DNA of 64,000 nucleotides from Hypericum androsaemum (Eukaryota > Streptophyta > Magnoliopsida > Malpighiales > Hypericaceae). The stretch is taken from NCBI GenBank assembly GCA_963995505.1, contig OZ023184.1, forward strand, positions 7,518,308-7,582,307, read 5' to 3'. Below, one piece after another: positions 35,198 to 46,954 of this stretch; positions within the stretch are counted from its first letter, which is position 1, and every line of letters begins with the position of its first letter. A program made the translations under genes and the position numbers. The notes beneath the pieces were generated by a model that was not told the origin of the DNA, ran no database searches, and worked only from the letters and a program-made list of their open reading frames with translations.

Positions 35198-35773
35198 TGA
35201 AAGGAATTCGGACCCATAATTAACGAATAATCATGAGTTAATTACCTCATAATTAATGAAATAAATTCATTAATAAATAACAAGACTTACTTGTTGCAGA
35301 GTGCTTTAAACAGGATCGGATAACAAGATATTGTCACTGGTGGTTTACGATCACAAACGGATCGGATACGTAAACAATTTCCACGATTTTTCTTGCTTTG
35401 CTAAATCTGAGAACTACAGGGACTAAACTGAAAAAAGCTCTCTGAAGTGTATATCTCAGAATGGGAAAAGTTACAAATTAATCACCAATGATTTCTCCCT
35501 TTTATAGGGAGATCCAGCTCACACATGTGTGCCACGTGTCATCCACGTGGCGCCACGTGGTGAAGCTATCAACTAGCTTTGCCACGTGGCGTCCACGTGT
35601 CACTAGCTTTGCCACGTGGCGTCCACGTGTTGTGCCACATGGCACCCACGTGTCGGCCGCGTGGCATGCTACATGGCATCCACGTGTTGGCCCAAAAGCC
35701 CAATGACTTTTGGGCCTAATGGGCTTGGACCCATTTTTGCCCAATAATGGGTGACTCATGATCCAGTCCAACA
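35198..35773 (-). repeat. 3' LTR with expanded G-box array
   Basis: This 576-bp LTR is longer than its partner because of extra copies of a GCCACGTGGCGTCCACGTG-type repeat. By eye it has nine CACGTG hexamers between 35530 and 35690. On the minus strand these lie upstream of a CCTATAAAAGGGAG promoter box (about 35503-35516), so they occupy the U3 enhancer position. Confidence 0.92.
35530..35690 (-). promoter_or_regulatory. Array of CACGTG G-boxes in LTR U3
   Basis: Nine CACGTG cores, most inside CCACGTGGC or TCCACGTGT, are packed in about 160 bp upstream of the LTR TATA box. CACGTG is the core site of plant bZIP and bHLH factors that act in light and abscisic acid responses. The matching LTR (42700-43188) has only five. 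Activity is inferred. Confidence 0.7.
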
Positions 35774-36842
35774 TCTCCCACTCACACATTATTGATCATA
35801 ATCAACAATGTCTCAGATTATGTTTAGCAAAAATTTCGTGCGACCAGCATACATCGAGTGCACTTAGCTAAACTCAAGAGCACACACACACGGGCTACTT
35901 GAATGATAGCATCTCGACATTCTCATTACTTAAGGTATGCCTTATCCTAGGTCTCATCTCATATTCTATTGTTTGCATATGTGATTTCAAACAATTTAAT
36001 CGTGTTCAATATTGTATTACTTTCAACACAATAGGTGCGCACCATTGAACAACGAAACTTAGGAATGTGATCGATGAAGAACCTTTTCCTTTATAAGTAT
36101 TTCTTCCATCATATTAAAGCCTGCTTTTCTAGTCAGTCTTGCCAGGTCGAATAATGAATCATGACCTTTTCATAGACTTTCCAAGCTAGCAGCACAGAAT
36201 CATATTTTCAAAATACGTTAAGGATCATGAGGATAGAGTATTGAAAAAACATATTTTTTGAAATTGGTCTCACACAAGGGAAACAGAAATCAGTTAATGA
36301 TTTCCCATCCATTGGTCGACAAAGCAAACATGGTACAGTCCACGTCCTATGATGTTCATTCATTTAAAAAAAAATGAGCGCATGTAATTCATAATTAAAT
36401 ATCATACTAGAGCATCAGTCTCGATGTTTTACTGAACAACGACTTTAGTTTACTAAAAACTGCTCTAGGCTATATAGACAGATTAATGATAAGTTCCACT
36501 TATTCCTTATCATTTGGATTTACAAAATAAATCCAATGCAGCAACTGATGCATGCATTATCAAAAATCTCGCACTTTAACAAGAACATCTCTTGTAGTTA
36601 AGCAAGACAGCATTAAAATTTTAGAAGAGGCACTCGATGTAATGATGTTCATAAAACTGCCTCATCTCAACAAGGAATCAACTCATTGACTCCCACTGAG
36701 GTAAACACCCGTGTGAGTGGGTTACTTTTCTGTCTCACATGCTCAGGTAAATGTTTTCCAAAAAAAATATTCACACATTCGTATTATTAGAACAACCATG
36801 TTATATTGAACAACTGATTTCTTATAACATGTACAAAAAATA

Positions 36843-39669
36843 TCAATGTCTACGCAAACCTAGGGATCTGACGTGTTTTTCGAACATATCTCTGGATACA
36901 ACCTTAGTCATAGGATCTGCTATCATATCTTGCGTAGGCATATATTTTATGCTGACCTCTTTATGTACAATCATATCCCTAACAAAGTGATACTTAATGC
37001 CAATATGCTTTGCTCTGCTATGGTATCTAGGATCCTTAGCAAAAGTTATTAACGCTTGATTATCGTAAAATAAGCTCACTGGTCCTTTTGAGTTGGTTAG
37101 GGATAAATGGTTTAGAAATCTCTTCAACCATACTGCTTCTTGTACTGCTGCGGCAGAAGCAACGTACTCAGCTTCCATAGTTGACAGAGAAACACACTTT
37201 TGTTTCTTGCTACTCCATGATATAGCATCTCCGTCAAGCATGAAGACATATCCGGATGTAGATTTATTCTCATCCACATCACCACCCCAATCAGCATCGG
37301 AGTAACCTCTCAATATCAGGTCTTGACCTTGATAAACCAGTGAGTATTCTGCAATCGTATTCAAGTATTTCATAATTCTCTTGTCATTTCCAGCTAACAG
37401 TATGTCATCTACATACAGTATAATAATGATAAACTTATTATCCGAATATTTCAAATAGACACAATGATCTTCGTCTATCATTTTAAAATCATGCGACATG
37501 ATCGTATTATGAAAGCGAATGTACCATTGTCTAGAAGACTGTTTAAGGCCATAAATTGATCTCATCAATTTGCAAACTTTACGTTCGCAGCCTTTTTGGA
37601 TGTAGCCCTCTGGCTGAATCATATAGATTTCTTCATCCAATTCTCCATTGAGAAAAATAGTCTTAACATCCATTTGATGTAGTTCAAGGTCTAAATTTGC
37701 CACTATAGCCAGAATTATCCTAATGAATGTAAATCTCACAACAGGTGCGAAAGTTTCCTCATAGTCTATTCCTTTCTGTTGTTTGAATCCTTGGGCAACT
37801 AAGCGAGCTTTATACCTTTCGATACAGCCATCTGCTTTACGCTTAATCTTGAGAACCCACTTGTTCCCAATTGCCCTACGTCCACTAGGCAGATCAACCA
37901 ATTCCCAAACATGGTTTTTCTTCATTGAAGCCATCTCTTCTTCCATTGCTTTAATCCATTCATTTTTATCAGGAGATGATAGAGCAGCAGAAACATTCTT
38001 GGGTTCATTCTCATCTTGTAGGATTGCCAAAAGAATCTCACTTGGACCATTGTTATCTTTCAATGATGCCAAGAAAGCATTAGCAGCGCATTCAACCTCA
38101 AATCGTTTGCATGGAATGCTTGTTCTTTTGGTTCTACGAAGTTCACGATTTTGATAAACATCTCTAATATATTCATCATAACCAGGAATAGTACTCCCAC
38201 TAAAGGGATAATCCATACTCCCACTGGAATTTGGAAATGTACTGACACTAGGATCGTGAACTACCGGATCGATTTCAGATGAAAAAACTTGATTTTCCTC
38301 CACAATTCTCCCACTCGGTTGGAGCGATCCAGATGATTCTGCCTCATCAATTTCGTATAACGTAAGATCACTACTTACGTCTCCCAATTTTGGAAAAATA
38401 TTTTCCAAAAATGTGACATCTCGTGATTCAAATTCTGTCACTTGTCCATTTTTGAGTTCACCTACGAAAACGTATCCCTTTGATACATCATAGTATCTTA
38501 TAAAGACACTCTTTCTACCTCTCGGTCCTAATTTACCGAAAGAACTAGAGGTAGAATGGACATAAGACGCACACCCCCACGGTCTTAAGTAGCTTAGATC
38601 GGGTTTTCGACCTGTCCACATTTCGTAAGGGGTGGTAGCGACAGATTTAGAGGGGACTCGGTTGAGAACATATGCGGCGGTAAGGAGCGCGTCTCCATAA
38701 AATGATATAGGCAAATTTGCCTCAGCCATCATAGATCTAACCATGTCAAGAAGGGTTCTGTTCCTTCTTTCTGCTACCCCAATTTGTTGAGGTGTATAAG
38801 GAATGGACAACTGATGTTCAATTCCTTTTTCTTGGCACAGAGTATTAAATTCATCAGAAAGATACTCACGGCCACGATCTGTTCGTAAGGCCTTAATCTT
38901 TCGATCATGTTGATTCTCCGCAAAATTCATAAAAATCTTGAAACAACTAAATGCTTCAGATTTGTGAGAAATCAAATAGACTAGACCATACTTACTATAG
39001 TCGTCTATAAATGTGATGAAGTAATACGCTCCATGTCTAGCCCTCACATTCATTGGACCACAAACATCAGAATGAATTAACTGCAGTGGAAAGGTGGCTC
39101 TAGTTCCTTTACCAAATGATTTTCTTATCAATTTTCCTTCTAGACATCGTTCGCATGTGGGTAAAATAGCTTTATCTAAATTACCTGATAGTCCTGCCTT
39201 AGCTAGACGATTCATGCGATCTTGACCAATATGGCCCAATCTAGAATGCCACAAAATAACGTCATCTCGAGACGTTTGAATATTAGTGACTAAGGAAAAA
39301 CAAGATTTTGATAACTGATCAACATCCATAATTAAGAAACCACCTGATTTAAAACCAGATCCATAAAAAATATGTTCTAAAAAATAACTGTACAGAACTA
39401 TTCTCAAACAGCAATCGAAAGCCAAGAGTCATCAAGGCTGAAACAGAAATTAAGTTCCGAAAAATTTCTGGAGCAAACAGCACATCATGTAGAAATAGGG
39501 TACGTCCTTGACGTAGGTTCAATTTACATGTACCCATACCCTTAACATCCACTCGTATGTTGTTACCAACAAAAATGTATTTTGCTCCTACCGGCAACCG
39601 TCGGAAATCAACAAAAGCTTCACGATCTTTTGTTACATGGTCGGTCGCTCCTGAATCAATCACCCACAT
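36843..39669 (-). pseudogene. Copia protease-integrase-RT-RNase H region, broken
   Basis: The protease frame (39669-39349) starts MWVIDSGATDHVTKD, with the active-site DSGA. It slips by one base at a run of T near 39377-39384. The following frame continues into integrase (zinc site HSRLGHIGQ...CERCLEGK; catalytic aspartates in HSDVCGP and FIDDYSKYG), then reverse transcriptase (MDVKTIFLNGELDEEIYM, QMDV and YVDDILLAGND), and RNase H (GYSDADWGGD, FAKDPRYHSRAKHI). Only about 37 residues separate YVDD from the RNase H DADW, where Copia proteins usually have well over 100. The palm/thumb and connection part is deleted in frame, so an active enzyme is not expected. Confidence 0.93.
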
Positions 39670-39705
39670 AGGATGAGTTTCAGGTAGAAGAACAGTACTA
39701 GATAC

Positions 39706-40591
39706 TTATAAATTACTCACATGAGAGTGAAATTGATGTACCTTCTTTTCTTCCATACAATCTTTAGCGAAATGACCTTTTCTTTGACAGTTGTAACATC
39801 TGACTTTCTTGATGTTAAACTTTCTTTTTTTCTTTCTTCCAGAACTTTTCTCACTAGTTCCAGAATTTTCAGTCTTACTCTTGTTTCCATTTTTCTTACC
39901 CTTGCCCTTTTTACCTCTTATTCTCTTACTCCCTGTACCACTAGACTGAGTCATGTGGGCTTCAGGGTGTACTCTAATAGCTAGGAGACGATCCTCTTCT
40001 AGCTCAAGGTGTCGGGCCATGTCGTCAAATGTCGTAACATTATCAGCATGGGTAAGTGTCATTTTTATGTGTTCCCAGCTCACAGGTAGAGAACGAATGA
40101 CAGCCTGGATTTGTTGCTCATTACTTATCATGTGGCTAGCCTCAACCAGCTCACCAATCATGTTTGACATTTCCCTGAGATGCTTTTGCATAGAATGATC
40201 AGGGCGTTTCTTATAAGTATCAAATCTTATTGTCAAAGCACGTAGCTTCGAGATTGATAGCCTCCCGAATCTTTCTTTCAGAGCATCCCAAAGGTCCTTT
40301 GTATTGTCATATACACGAAATTGCCTGGTAATGTCATCCATCATTGCACTTAGCAAGATGAGACGAGCTGTAGAGTTTTTCTTTTTCCAAGCTTTAAAAA
40401 GCGTCACTATCACGCTTATGCTGTGCAATGGTACCTGACTCAGGTTCAACTAATATTGTAGATGTCATCTCGAGAACATCTTGTTCTTCTAGCACATATA
40501 GTATTTTCATACTCCAATTATCGTAGTTGTCACCATTAAGCTTCAACTCCTTGTTGAGCTCAGCGACAATCGATTTTGAAGCAATCAACAT
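39706..40591 (-). pseudogene. Copia gag, frameshifted
   Basis: The gag frame starts at 40591 (MLIASKSIVAELNKELKL...NGDNYDNWSMKIL) and slips by one base at GCTTTTTAAAGC near 40400. The second frame then carries the gag helical core and the zinc knuckle CYNCQRKGHFAKDC. It ends at a TAA at 39706-39708. After that stop the same frame stays open straight into the protease, so only one codon separates gag and pol. Gag forms the virus-like particle. The frame slip suggests this copy makes no full gag. Confidence 0.92.
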
Positions 40592-41050
40592 AACTAACGG
40601 GAATTATAAGAAAAAGTATATTAAGGAGTCATTCCAAGCAATACGATACAAATTTACTATACGTTATAACTCCGAATGATATAAAGTCCTTGACTAATCT
40701 CGAATTTAAAGTAGGTCACGGGTGTGTTTTCCCTTACCCTTCAAGAAGTAATCTCAAACTTTAATCATTTTAAGTTCTTTGATAGTAAATACAAGTGGAT
40801 TCGACACGTGTAATTAAATAAATATATTATATAATCACAAAAATAAAAAGCTCACAAGCCTTTTATTTATATATACAAGGATATACATGAAGTTTTGAAT
40901 ACACACCTATGTATATAAAAGCTTCTATGAATACCTAGTATAAAACAGAGTTTCCCAAAAATAACATATGTATATGGAAATTTTCAACAAGATATACGAA
41001 AAATACATTAAGTATCTATTTATAGACACAAGAGAATTCAAACAGTCACA

Positions 41051-41549
41051 ACTGGGATAGGTGCGGAATCTAAAATCCACACCGCACATGGAATGGGAAA
41101 ACTATAAAAGTATCCCTGACTACAATAGCGACGTATCATACGTCCACTACGTAGTTCCATAGGAGGATTGGGGATCATTTCCTCCAGAAGTCCTTTATTC
41201 TGTAAATAAAGGACTAACCCTGCCAGTGCATCTCTGTGTGAACAATCCTCAGGTTGTAGGAAAAATTCTATTTTTCCTTAATCCTGAGAGTGATCAAAAG
41301 ATCACAGAACATGGAAGGCCAATCCTCTCCATGGTCGTATCCTCCTGCCCAGACGCAATCCTGCATCATTTGATGAATATAATCTATATGTTCCATTAGA
41401 ACATACATATCATCCTTTGGTTGTCGACTCGAAAGGCGACATATGAGTATGCCTTCACGTATTTCACGTGCACAAAAGTTCGGGTACACAACCGTTTTAT
41501 ATTTCATCATCGTTAATCTGCAACATATGCAGGTCAATTTTTGGGTCAA
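41051..41549 (-). pseudogene. Two open frames in the element's leader, unrecognised
   Basis: A 93-codon frame (41549-41268) is overlapped, in another phase, by a frame open to about 41051. Both are in the same direction as gag and lie in a 2.1-kb leader between primer site and gag, far longer than most Copia leaders. The amino acid makeup looks protein-like (for example ILICRLSSRQPKDDMYVL and MHWQG/ALAGLVLYL), and the two may be one decayed gene. I do not recognise a family. It could be host sequence picked up by the element or an extra element gene. Confidence 0.45.
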
Positions 41550-41928
41550 TACGCATATTTACCCAATGATAAAAAAATACATAATTTTTAAATCAAACGA
41601 TGAACACATATTCAAAGGATCTGTTCAATTCTAGATTCTTAAAGGTAATTGTATATTTTGTTCAATATATTTCAGAACTTATTCCAAAATATATTTAAGT
41701 CATTAAAATTATTCTTATAATCTTAAAAACTTAACTAAAAATTAACTTATAATTTTTTTAAATAAATTTTTATTGAATAAAAAATAATTTATCCAATTAA
41801 ATCCAACAAAAAATAAAATTCTGCCCAATTTTGACTTAAGTCAAAGTTGACCAAAATCGAATTCGGTCCAACCAAGAACCAGACCAATTCGCCAGGTTTT
41901 AATTGAATCGAACCGGGGTATAAATATT

Positions 41929-42346
41929 TCAGAGAAAAATCGTAAAATTACGATTTTGCCCCTCGCAGATTTTTACCTTTACTTTCTCTCTCCCCGACGA
42001 CGAGACAAAAATTGCCTCCAATCGTCCTCCAACGACAGCGCGCTCACGGCGGCGAGTCAGCGTCCGCCACTGGTCGCGTCCGACTCGCCATGGCCTTCCG
42101 GTCACGACCGTACCGGTCACACGGTCCGTCGTGCCGCCGTGCTCCTTCGCCGTTGTCTTCTCTCTTTCGGTCGCCGGTGAAGATCCGAGCTTCGATCGAA
42201 CAATTCCGGTGACGTCGTTCCACAAAACTGGTATAGGAACGACGAGGGGACGCCAGAGAATCAACTATCGTCGATCTCTGGCGTCGGAATCGTCGGATTT
42301 CTGACATAATCGACGGAATTCGATTTGGGGGTAAAATCGCCCCCAA
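41929..42346 (-). other. GC-rich block in retrotransposon leader
   Basis: The leader changes sharply from AT-rich to GC-rich at about 41990-42330, with 111-codon and 100-codon minus-strand frames at 41929-42264 and 42044-42346. The frames are arginine- and serine-rich and match no known protein. The composition suggests acquired sequence, perhaps from a host gene leader. Origin unknown. Confidence 0.4.
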
Positions 42347-42699
42347 ATCGCCCGATTAGGGTTCCTCGGGATTGAATTGAAATGGAAAATTTCAATTTAG
42401 TCCCGAAGGTTTCCAACAATAGCACCGAAGTACATGACACTTAGGTGCCATGTCGGCGTTCAAATTTCAGATTAGTACTTTATGGTTTCGCGCGTGCGCA
42501 AATTTTGCCCGCGTTTTAGGACAAATTTCAATTTAATTCCATTGGTTTTAAATTGATTGCAATAAAGTAAACCAGATTGTAATTTTCATTAAAAAAATCA
42601 CAATTAAACTCGATTTTTGAACCAAATATACACAATTAAACTTGATTTCAAGAATCATTTAACTACCAGAACAATATATAAGCAGGCTCTGATACCAAT

Positions 42700-43188
42700 T
42701 GAAGGGAATTCAGACCCATAATTAACGAATAATCATGAGTTAATTACCTCATAATTAATAAAATAAATTCATTAATAAATAACAAGACTTACTTATTGCA
42801 GCGTGCTTTAAACAGGATCGGATAACAAGATATTGTCACTGGTGGTTTACGATCACAAACGGATCGGATACGTAAACAATTTCCACGATTTTTCTTGCTT
42901 TGCTAAATCTGAGAACTACAGGGACTAAACTAAAAAAAGCTCTCTGAAGTGTATATCTCAGAATGGAAAAAGTTACAAATTAATCACCAGTGATTTCTCC
43001 CTTTTATAGGGAGATCCAGCTCACACATGTGTGCCACGTGTCATCCACGTGGCATGCCACGTGTCACTAGCTTTGCCACGTGGCGTACCACGTGGCATGC
43101 CACATGGCGTCCATGTGTTGGCCCAAAAGCCCAATGGGCTTGGACCCATTTTTGCCCAATAATGGGTGACTCATGGACCAGTCCAACA
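42700..43188 (-). repeat. 5' LTR of the large Copia element
   Basis: A 489-bp LTR nearly identical to 35198-35773 outside the G-box array, where it has five CACGTG hexamers instead of nine. It keeps TG...CA ends and the CCTATAAAAGGGAG box. The primer-binding site abuts it on the inner side. Confidence 0.93.
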
Positions 43189-43193
43189 AGAAT

Positions 43194-44177
43194 TTAGGAT
43201 GGAGTTAGAGGTGAGAGCAGCTTGTATTAGTTACAACCCATGGAAGAGACAAATATCCGTATCGGATATTATTGATAAACTTAAATTTGATTATTTGATA
43301 CATAATGGCAAAAAAATAAAATAAATATAATTATGTATATTATTGAATCGTTGAGAAATACGATAATATTAATACTTATTAGAAGAGTTATATTGATATT
43401 TAAAAGTCTTATCAGACTTGACCATGAATTTTCCAACTCTTGGAATGTTCGGATACAACGTGTTTTAGAAAGAAAAAATATAATCTGAATGTCTTAAATT
43501 AAAATTTTAAAAATTATTTTGATGCCATGCTATTTCACAGTCTAACACGTATAAATTTGTGTTTAAAACTCATCAAAAAAATCTCCTATGATTTTCCAAG
43601 CACATCAATTCACAGCTCAACAAATACTTGGATACCGCGTGTTTTAGAATATACATAAGTATGTTTGAATGTCTCAAATTAAAAATATCCGAGTAATATC
43701 ATCACATGAGTTATATCTAAAAAAATTCATATCCTCTGTGTGGAGCTGACTTAGGAGAAGGACTTCTGGAGAGTTCAGGTGAAGGTAGATTCAGCATTGG
43801 CCATCCTGGGTGGGCCGCGATGTTGCTCGAGACCATCTACTGGCGTGAAGGCAACAGAGTGGCAGACGCGCTCTTGAAGCACTCTTGGAGATTTCTTTTG
43901 ACTATGTTGTACTTGTTGTACCATTAGTTTCTTTTATGGATGTGTAACTAAATGACTTGCGGGGAGATAGCCACCATGTAGTACTCGTAGGACTAGTGAT
44001 TCATATGGCGCGAGATATTGTATAGCGCTATCAACGTCAAGGCAAATTTCTACCTTGCCGAGGTCTCTTTCTCTCATGGCGGGTTTTTTCCACTAGATTT
44101 TTCTGCAAGAGGCTTTTACTGAGGCCGACGGTCGCAACCTTAAAAGAGGAGATTCGACGTCATATAAGAGTAGTATT
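43194..44177. other. Spacer between two Copia elements
   Basis: AT-rich DNA with two diverged copies of one segment (about 43428-43520 and 43590-43690; each holds CGTGTTTTAGAA and GAATGTCT-AAATTAAAA). A plus-strand RNase H-like fragment of a LINE follows at about 43750-44110. No gene is supported. Confidence 0.55.
43750..44110 (+). pseudogene. LINE RNase H-like fragment and 3' tail
   Basis: The plus strand translates to IYWREGNRVADALLKHSW near 43837-43890, the conserved end of the RNase H-like (RVT_3) domain of plant LINEs. Downstream the text reads like a LINE 3' end (GGCGGGTTTTTTCCACTAGATTTTTCTGC). The upstream domain is too short or frame-broken to be active. Confidence 0.6.
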
Positions 44178-44612
44178 TGTGGGGTTTTGGAGCCTCATAG
44201 ATACTCGGAGAAGGTGTTGGATGATCGAGTGACGACCACGTAAAAGTATCGACACCCGCAGAGTGGCCTAGCGAGTGTCAGGTGAAGTTGTAGAGGACCT
44301 AGCGCCCACCAGTGAAGTAGCAGATGCTAGGAGCGACTTCAGAACATCCGCTAAGTCGTCCTGGCTGCCTTAAATCGCTCTCCTATTTTGTTTATTTCGG
44401 GAACCCTACTCGAATTAGGATTGCTCCTATTATATAAATCCTTGTAATACCTCATTAATGTGTGTAAAAAAGTGTGAGTAAAGCATAAGAAACCTAGTAG
44501 AAAAACTCTGGCTTGGCACGCCTCCAGATGTAGTCATTGTTGACAAACTGGGTCACCAAATTATGTTGTCTCTTTTATTTTTTGTATTGCTGGCTCGTTG
44601 TATTTTTCAACA
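44178..44612 (+). repeat. 5' LTR of the inverted Copia element
   Basis: Begins TGTGGGGTTTTGGAGCC and ends TTTTTCAACA. It aligns with 48500-48931 (shared GGGAACCCTACTCGAATTAG and GTAATAC-TCATTAATGTGTG). A TATTATATAAATCC box lies near 44430, followed by transcript-like sequence. Its first part also matches the inverted piece at 46953-46988. Confidence 0.88.
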
Positions 44613-44658
44613 TGGTAATAGAGCTTTGGAGGTTTAGGGGCCAGTGAGAGCCGTCATT

Positions 44659-45480
44659 ATGGGTGAGAGGAAGTCACCTATCGAGAAGTTCGATGGAGCG
44701 GACTTTAGATTTTGGAAGATGCAGATAGATGATTACTTGTATGGCAAGGATTTATATTTACTACTGGGGAAGAAGCCTGAAGACATGAAAGAGGAAGACT
44801 AGAAGTCGCTTGACAGGAAGGCAATGAGCGTGGTGCGCTTGTCATTGTCCATGAATATTGCCTTGCATACGGTGAAGTCAAAGACTACCAATGAGATGCC
44901 GAAGACTTTGTCAGAGATGTATGAGAAGCCATCAACCACAAACAAGGTACACATGATGAGGAGGTTGTTTAACCTTAGGACGGCAAAGAATACCATGGTT
45001 TCCAAGCACTGCAATGTGTTCAACACGACGATTACCTAGTTAAGCTCAGTTGAGATCAATTTTGATAATTAAGTACAAGCCCTTATTTTGCTGTCTTCTT
45101 TGCCTGATAGTTCGATTGACATTGTTATTGAAGTCAGTGCTTTAGGGGGGAAGGTAAAGCTTAAGCTTGACAAGGTTAGAGACTGGATCATGAGCGAATA
45201 GATTTACAGGAGAGAGTTGGGTGTAGCCTGGGTTCAGCTTTGAGTGCAGGGAATAGGGGAAGGTTAGAATCAAAGTCGAAGTCAAAAAAGAATCAGAGTA
45301 ATTCAAAGTCAAAATCGAGGAGTGGATCAAAGAAGGACAGGAGCTTGATTCAGTGCTAAAATTGTGAGTAGTATGGTCACTTTAAGGACCAGTGCACAAC
45401 ACCAAATAAGGAGGACAAGTCAGCTGATGCAACTACAGATGATCTCAGTGATGCATTGATCCTGACTGTGTATAGTCCAT
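44659..45480 (+). pseudogene. Copia gag and protease start, degenerate
   Basis: The frame starts MGERKSPIEKFDGADFRFWK, with the F-D-G-x-D-F-x-x-W pattern of gag. A TAG breaks it after about 47 codons, and the rest continues in pieces to a zinc knuckle written as QC*NCE*YGHFKDQC, with two stops. A protease-like site follows as WVLDYRAS, where D-S/T-G is expected, so catalysis would be lost. Confidence 0.82.
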
Positions 45481-46001
45481 TGGGGGCGTGGGTGTTAGAT
45501 TATAGAGCATCGTTCTATTCATGCAGTGACACAGGGATGATAGAGCAGTATACCTCAGGTGATTTTGGCAAGGTTTATCCAGCGGATAATGAGCCATTTG
45601 TAGATTGTGGGCAATGAGGATGTTCAAATCAATACTCCAAATTGATCTAAGTTACGGTTGAAGGGGGTGAGGCATATTCCTGGGTTGAGGAGTAATTTAC
45701 TTTTCGTGGAGCAGCTAGATGAAGAAGGTTATGCGATGACCTTTGGCTGTAGGTCATGAAAAATCACCGAAGGAGCTATGGTTGTGACTAAAGGTTTGAA
45801 GGAAGGTACGTTGTACATGATGAGGACACCAATGAGAGCATTGACTTTGTAGGTGCAACGGGCATGCAGATCTGTGACATAATCGACTTGGTCACATGAG
45901 TGAGAAGGGATGAAAGTGATGTATTTGAGAGGGAAGTTACTAGGCTTCAAGATAGTGAAAATCAGTTTTTGTGAGATTGTATTCTTGGGAAGCAAAAGAG
46001 A

Positions 46002-46547
46002 GTGAGCTTTTCGAGAGGTGGCAGGTCCCTGAAGGAGCAGAAGCTTGAGTTGGTCTACAGTAATTTGTGGGGCCTGACACCGGTGATATCCTTGGGTGGT
46101 ATGTCATATTACATGACCTTCATTGATGATTCCACGAGGAAGGTATGTGTTTACTTTCTGAAACATGAGTCTGATGACTTCGATGCCTTCAGAAATTGGA
46201 GAGCCTTATTAGAGAATGAAACTTGTCTTGAAGTGAAGTGCTTAAGAACTGATAATGGTGGAGAGTACGAGCTCAAAGAGTTCAAGGATTACTGTGAGGT
46301 GAATGGTATTCACATGGAGAAGACAGTAGCTGAAATTCCTCAGCAAAATGGCATCTTAGAGGATATGAACAAGACATTGAATGAGAGAGCAAGGGCCATG
46401 AGACTGAAGTATAATCTGCCAAAGATGGTTTGGGTGGATGCAGTTAATACTGCTACATTCCTGATCAACAGAGGACCATCAACCCCTTTAGAGAATGAGA
46501 TACTCGAGGAGGCTTGGAGTAAAGATGATTTCTGCTTTAGATTTTGA
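46002..46547 (+). pseudogene. Copia integrase fragment
   Basis: A 181-codon frame carries the integrase catalytic region: MTFIDDSTRKVCVYFLK, then LRTDNGGEYELKEFKDYC with the second aspartate, and QQNGILEDMNKTLNERARAM with the catalytic glutamate region. The zinc-binding N-terminus (upstream) is broken by stops. The direction agrees with gag. Confidence 0.9.
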
Positions 46548-46954
46548 GATGAGAAGAACTGCAAGGTTATACAGATTTTGAATGTCATATTCAATGAGAA
46601 TGTGATGTAAAAGGACAGGGTGAGTGCATCGGATGCTGTGGGTTTTAGAAATGAGATTATCGAGTTAGACATCTCGAACTCAGATGGGTGCAAGAAAGTA
46701 CTGAATGGCCAGGAGGTCGAAGAGGAGGCAGAACCAGGTTCTCCACCACTACTGGTTCAACAGCGGAGATCTACCAGTCTGTATGGGTCACCGGATAGAT
46801 ATTCATCAGCTAACTATATCTCTTGTTGATTGATGGAAGAGACCCCGAGGATTTGACAGAGGCATATCAGAGTGAGCTGGTGAAAGATGGGAGCTTGTAA
46901 TGGATGATGAGATGGAGTCGTTGAGGAGTAATGAGACTTGAAACTGGTCCAACT

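Larger units (their letters stand above)
35198..43188 (-). mobile_element. Copia LTR retrotransposon, recently inserted but defective
   Basis: The LTRs at 35198-35773 and 42700-43188 end in TG...CA, and AGAAT occurs on both sides (35193-35197 and 43189-43193) as a perfect 5-bp target duplication. On the minus strand a primer site reading TGGTATCAGAGCCTGCT (about 42682-42697) matches initiator-methionine tRNA. A polypurine tract lies at 35774-35786. Coding order is gag, protease, integrase, reverse transcriptase, RNase H, as in Copia. Damage: a one-base frame slip in gag at a T-run, an in-frame stop between gag and protease, a slip between protease and integrase, and a large deletion in reverse transcriptase. 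The LTRs differ at about 8 of the first 340 aligned bases by eye, so insertion was fairly recent; the element probably moved with proteins from a relative. Confidence 0.95.
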
